Source of the DNA: Roseiarcus sp963772555
GTDB lineage: Bacteria; Pseudomonadota; Alphaproteobacteria; Rhizobiales; Beijerinckiaceae
DNA length: 64,000 nt
Direction: 5' to 3'
Assembly: GCA_963772555.1 (NCBI GenBank)
Contig: CAVYXQ010000004.1
Span: 1 to 64,000, forward strand
Below the pieces are notes generated by a model. The model saw only the letters and a list, made by a program, of their open reading frames with translations, was not told the origin of the DNA and did no database searches. Every line of letters starts with the position of its first letter. Position 1 is the stretch's first letter. This document shows positions 61,995 through 64,000 of the stretch, piece by piece. A program made the position numbers and the translations under genes.

Positions 61995-63164
61995 ATGGGG
62001 TTTGCAAGACGCAGCGCATGGCTCGGTGATCCTTGGATACGCGGCCTTCTCTATCAGGCGCTGCTGGTTCTTGTCGTCGCCACGCTGGTTTGCGGGGCCG
62101 GGTATAACGCCTATGTCAACATGCAGGCCCGTGGCATTCCGCTTGGGTTCGGGTTCTGGAACCAGGTCGCCGGCTTCGACATCAATCTGCACCTGATCCC
62201 CTACTCGCCGCTCTCGACCTACGGGCGCGCTTTCTGGGTCGGTCTGCTCAATACGCTGCTGGTCGCCATCGTCTCCATTCCGTTCGCGACTCTGTTTGGC
62301 TTTGCCATCGGGATCGCCCGTCTATCTCCCAACTGGCTGCTCTCACGCTGCGCGCTCGCCTACACCAACTTGATCCGCAATACACCGCTGCTGCTGCAAC
62401 TACTCTTCTGGTACAATGCCGTTTTGAGATCGTTGCCGGGGCCGCGACAATCTATCGGCTTAGGTCATGCGATTTATCTCAACAACCGAGGCGTATTCTT
62501 GCCGTTGCCGGTCGCCACGCCAGCAGCAGTTTGGTTTGCAACAGCCATTGGCTTGTCGGTAGTCGCGGCGTCGGTATTTCACGCCTGGGCGCGAGAACGC
62601 CAAGCCCGCGCAGGAGCGCAGGCCCCAGTCCTGGCCGTTAGCGCATCGCTCGTCATCGGACTACCGGCGATCGCCGTCCTGATGGCCGGTGTCCCGTTCA
62701 CCTTCGAAATCGCCAAGCTGTCGGGGTTCAATTTGAGAGGCGGCCTGCAGATTATTCCTGAGATGGCGGCGCTTGTATTCGGCCTCGTGACCTTCACCTC
62801 GGCTTTCATCGCGGAGATTGTGCGAGCGGGCGTGCGATCTGTACCAACCGGGCAGACCGAGGCGGCGCTCGCACTCGGGCTGCACCGCGGTCAAGCAACG
62901 AGGCTCGTTATTATTCCTCAGGCCATGCGACTTGTCACTCCGCCGCTAACCTCGCAATACGTAAACGTGGTGAAGAATTCGTCGCTTGCGGTTTTCGTCG
63001 GATATCCAGACCTCGTTCAGATTTTCGCGGGCACCGTCCTTAATCAGACGCAAGCCGCAGTGCAGGTGATGTCTATCACGATGGCGGTATACCTCGCGAT
63101 CTCGCTCGCCACTTCCGTCGCTCTAAACGCGTACAACTCCACGCATTCGCTTGGGGAGCGCTGA
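61995..63164 (+). CDS. aapQ: General amino-acid ABC transporter permease AapQ
   Basis: 389 aa. It resembles AapQ of the rhizobial general L-amino-acid transporter: long N-terminal part with helix LVLVVATLVCGAGYNAYVNMQARGI and GFDINLHLIPYSP, then the permease core LLNTLLVAIVSIPFATLFGFAIGIARL and LAYTNLIRNTPLLLQLLFWY. The EAA loop is GQTEAALALGLHRGQATRLVIIPQAMR. The ATG at 61995 has weak ribosome-binding context. aapM starts directly after. No aapJ binding protein is upstream, where sufT sits instead. Confidence 0.92.
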   Translation: MGFARRSAWLGDPWIRGLLYQALLVLVVATLVCGAGYNAYVNMQARGIPLGFGFWNQVAGFDINLHLIPYSPLSTYGRAFWVGLLNTLLVAIVSIPFATLFGFAIGIARLSPNWLLSRCALAYTNLIRNTPLLLQLLFWYNAVLRSLPGPRQSIGLGHAIYLNNRGVFLPLPVATPAAVWFATAIGLSVVAASVFHAWARERQARAGAQAPVLAVSASLVIGLPAIAVLMAGVPFTFEIAKLSGFNLRGGLQIIPEMAALVFGLVTFTSAFIAEIVRAGVRSVPTGQTEAALALGLHRGQATRLVIIPQAMRLVTPPLTSQYVNVVKNSSLAVFVGYPDLVQIFAGTVLNQTQAAVQVMSITMAVYLAISLATSVALNAYNSTHSLGER

Positions 63165-64000
63165 GTGGTTGAGGCTCTGGTCTTTGTTCGCGAAGCGTCA
63201 GAACCCGAGGATCCGCCGCCAACCCTTTCCAGCGGCGCGCTGGTCTGGGCGAAGTCGAACCTTTTCTCGTCGATCGGCTCTGGTCTGACAACCGTGGCTC
63301 TTGTTGGATTCGCGCTGTGGCTGCTGCCGCCGGTGACCCTTTGGGCGACGACGCACGCGGTTTGGACGGCCCCTGACGGCGCGCTATGCCGGCAGCACCA
63401 GGATGGAGCCTGCTGGGCGTTCATCGCCGCGAAGCTCGACTACCTGCGATTTGGCTCGTACCCGATCCAGGAACGCTGGCGCGTGACTCTTGTCGAAATT
63501 GTAGGCGCATGTTTGATCGTGTCGCTGCTCTGGCCGAAGGCTCCGCGCCGGGACTGGAGCGCTCTGCTCTTCTTCGTCGCTTATCCCGTTCTGTCGTTTT
63601 TTCTTCTGCGGGGTTCGCCCGCGCTCGGTTTGCGCGTCGTCGATACGCAGCTTTGGGGAGGGATCTTCGTATCCTTACTGACGGCTCTCGTCGGGATCGT
63701 CTTTTCGTTGCCCTTGGGCGTCCTGCTGGCGCTCGGTCGGCGATCGAAGATGCCGGTTGTCAGATTGGCGTGCGTCATTTTCATCGAGTTCGTCCGCGGG
63801 GTGCCGTTCGTTACCATCCTGTTCATGGCGAACACCATGTTGCCTCTCTTTTTTTCCGAGGGTTGGACGCCCGATCGCTTGCTTCGCCCGCTCATTGGCA
63901 TCGCGCTCTTTTCTGCGGCCTACATGGCAGAGGAAGTGCGCGGAGGCTTGCAGGCTCTGCGACGCAGCCAGTACGAGGCAGCGATGGCGCTCGGACTGAA
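63165..64000 (+). CDS. aapM: General amino-acid ABC transporter permease AapM, 5' part (cut by window end)
   Basis: 278 codons are visible from a GTG at 63165, immediately after the aapQ stop; GGGGAG lies upstream. The reading begins VEALVFVREASEPEDPPPTL. It contains the AapM-like insert CRQHQDGACWAFIAAKLDYLRFG, the helix LWGGIFVSLLTALVGIVFSLPLGVLLALGRR, FIEFVRGVPFVTILFM, and ends in the EAA-loop region GLQALRRSQYEAAMALGL. The gene continues past 64000, with aapP expected beyond. Confidence 0.93.
   Translation, partial: MVEALVFVREASEPEDPPPTLSSGALVWAKSNLFSSIGSGLTTVALVGFALWLLPPVTLWATTHAVWTAPDGALCRQHQDGACWAFIAAKLDYLRFGSYPIQERWRVTLVEIVGACLIVSLLWPKAPRRDWSALLFFVAYPVLSFFLLRGSPALGLRVVDTQLWGGIFVSLLTALVGIVFSLPLGVLLALGRRSKMPVVRLACVIFIEFVRGVPFVTILFMANTMLPLFFSEGWTPDRLLRPLIGIALFSAAYMAEEVRGGLQALRRSQYEAAMALGL

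Noticed and set aside
1..64000. CRISPR arrays, rRNA operons and tRNA genes
   Set aside because: I looked for regular direct repeats, conserved rRNA segments and cloverleaf-like intergenic sequences and saw none; a tRNA search program would be more sensitive than reading by eye.

Overview
The window is GC-rich and reads as a chromosomal segment of an alphaproteobacterium, most likely of the Hyphomicrobiales (Rhizobiales). The markers are a MucR/Ros regulator, a SAM-II riboswitch before metZ, an alphaproteobacterial LexA box (GAAC-N7-GAAC), AapQ/AapM-type permeases, HdaA, a self-standing suf operon, intracellular PHB depolymerase, and small palindromic repeats of the kind scattered through rhizobial genomes. 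I cannot name the genus. No rRNA, tRNA or CRISPR array was seen.

Layout. 1-5806: myo-inositol catabolism (3' part of iolC, a DUF2157-like membrane protein, iolD, iolE, iolB). 6194-10873: outer-membrane protein, arylsulfatase, and a PAP2 phosphatase fused to a 2H-phosphoesterase domain. 10874-13849: gene-poor stretch with an orphan LexA box, then an orphan DUF5681/large-terminase pair. 14059-20675: Gfo/Idh/MocA dehydrogenase, SIS-domain protein and a CUT1 sugar ABC transporter. 20984-25556: two L,D-transpeptidases, moaA, monothiol glutaredoxin, PHB depolymerase and a small SdhAF4-like gene. 25729-33509: accessory catabolic cluster (two SMP-30 lactonases, VOC, cupin, DoxX, TPP enzyme, GMC oxidoreductase). 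33703-44593: housekeeping and regulation (response regulator, SAM-II/metZ, YidB-like, GlsB-like, moaE, moaD, pgsA, upp, mucR, Atm1-type ABC transporter, psd, pssA, rpsU, TPR lipoprotein). 44620-51614: accC/accB, hdaA, an AI-2E family permease, a CDP-alcohol transferase, purM and purN. 51612-52746: an IS630-type element. 52797-56559: ppk and ppx. 56722-61925: sufBCDST. 61995-64000: aapQ and the 5' part of aapM.

The genes form clear functional blocks: inositol breakdown probably alongside uptake and oxidation of a sugar or polyol; Mo-cofactor genes in two places; phosphatidylethanolamine synthesis (psd-pssA); fatty-acid initiation (accBC); purine steps 3 and 5; polyphosphate turnover (ppk-ppx); and Fe-S assembly with an Atm1-like exporter elsewhere in the window.

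The most striking sequence-level pattern is a series of single-base frame disruptions in otherwise well-conserved genes (iolC, the PAP2-2H gene, terminase, the GlsB-like gene, sufB, possibly doxX). Because sufB is normally essential and several cases are explained by one extra or missing base, sequence error is the simplest explanation, but this needs reads. I did not find a convincing wholly new system. The best candidates for a second look are the PAP2-2H fusion, the 25.7-33.5 kb catabolic cluster, the orphan SOS box and terminase region, and the IS630 insertion that rebuilds two stop codons at its junctions.
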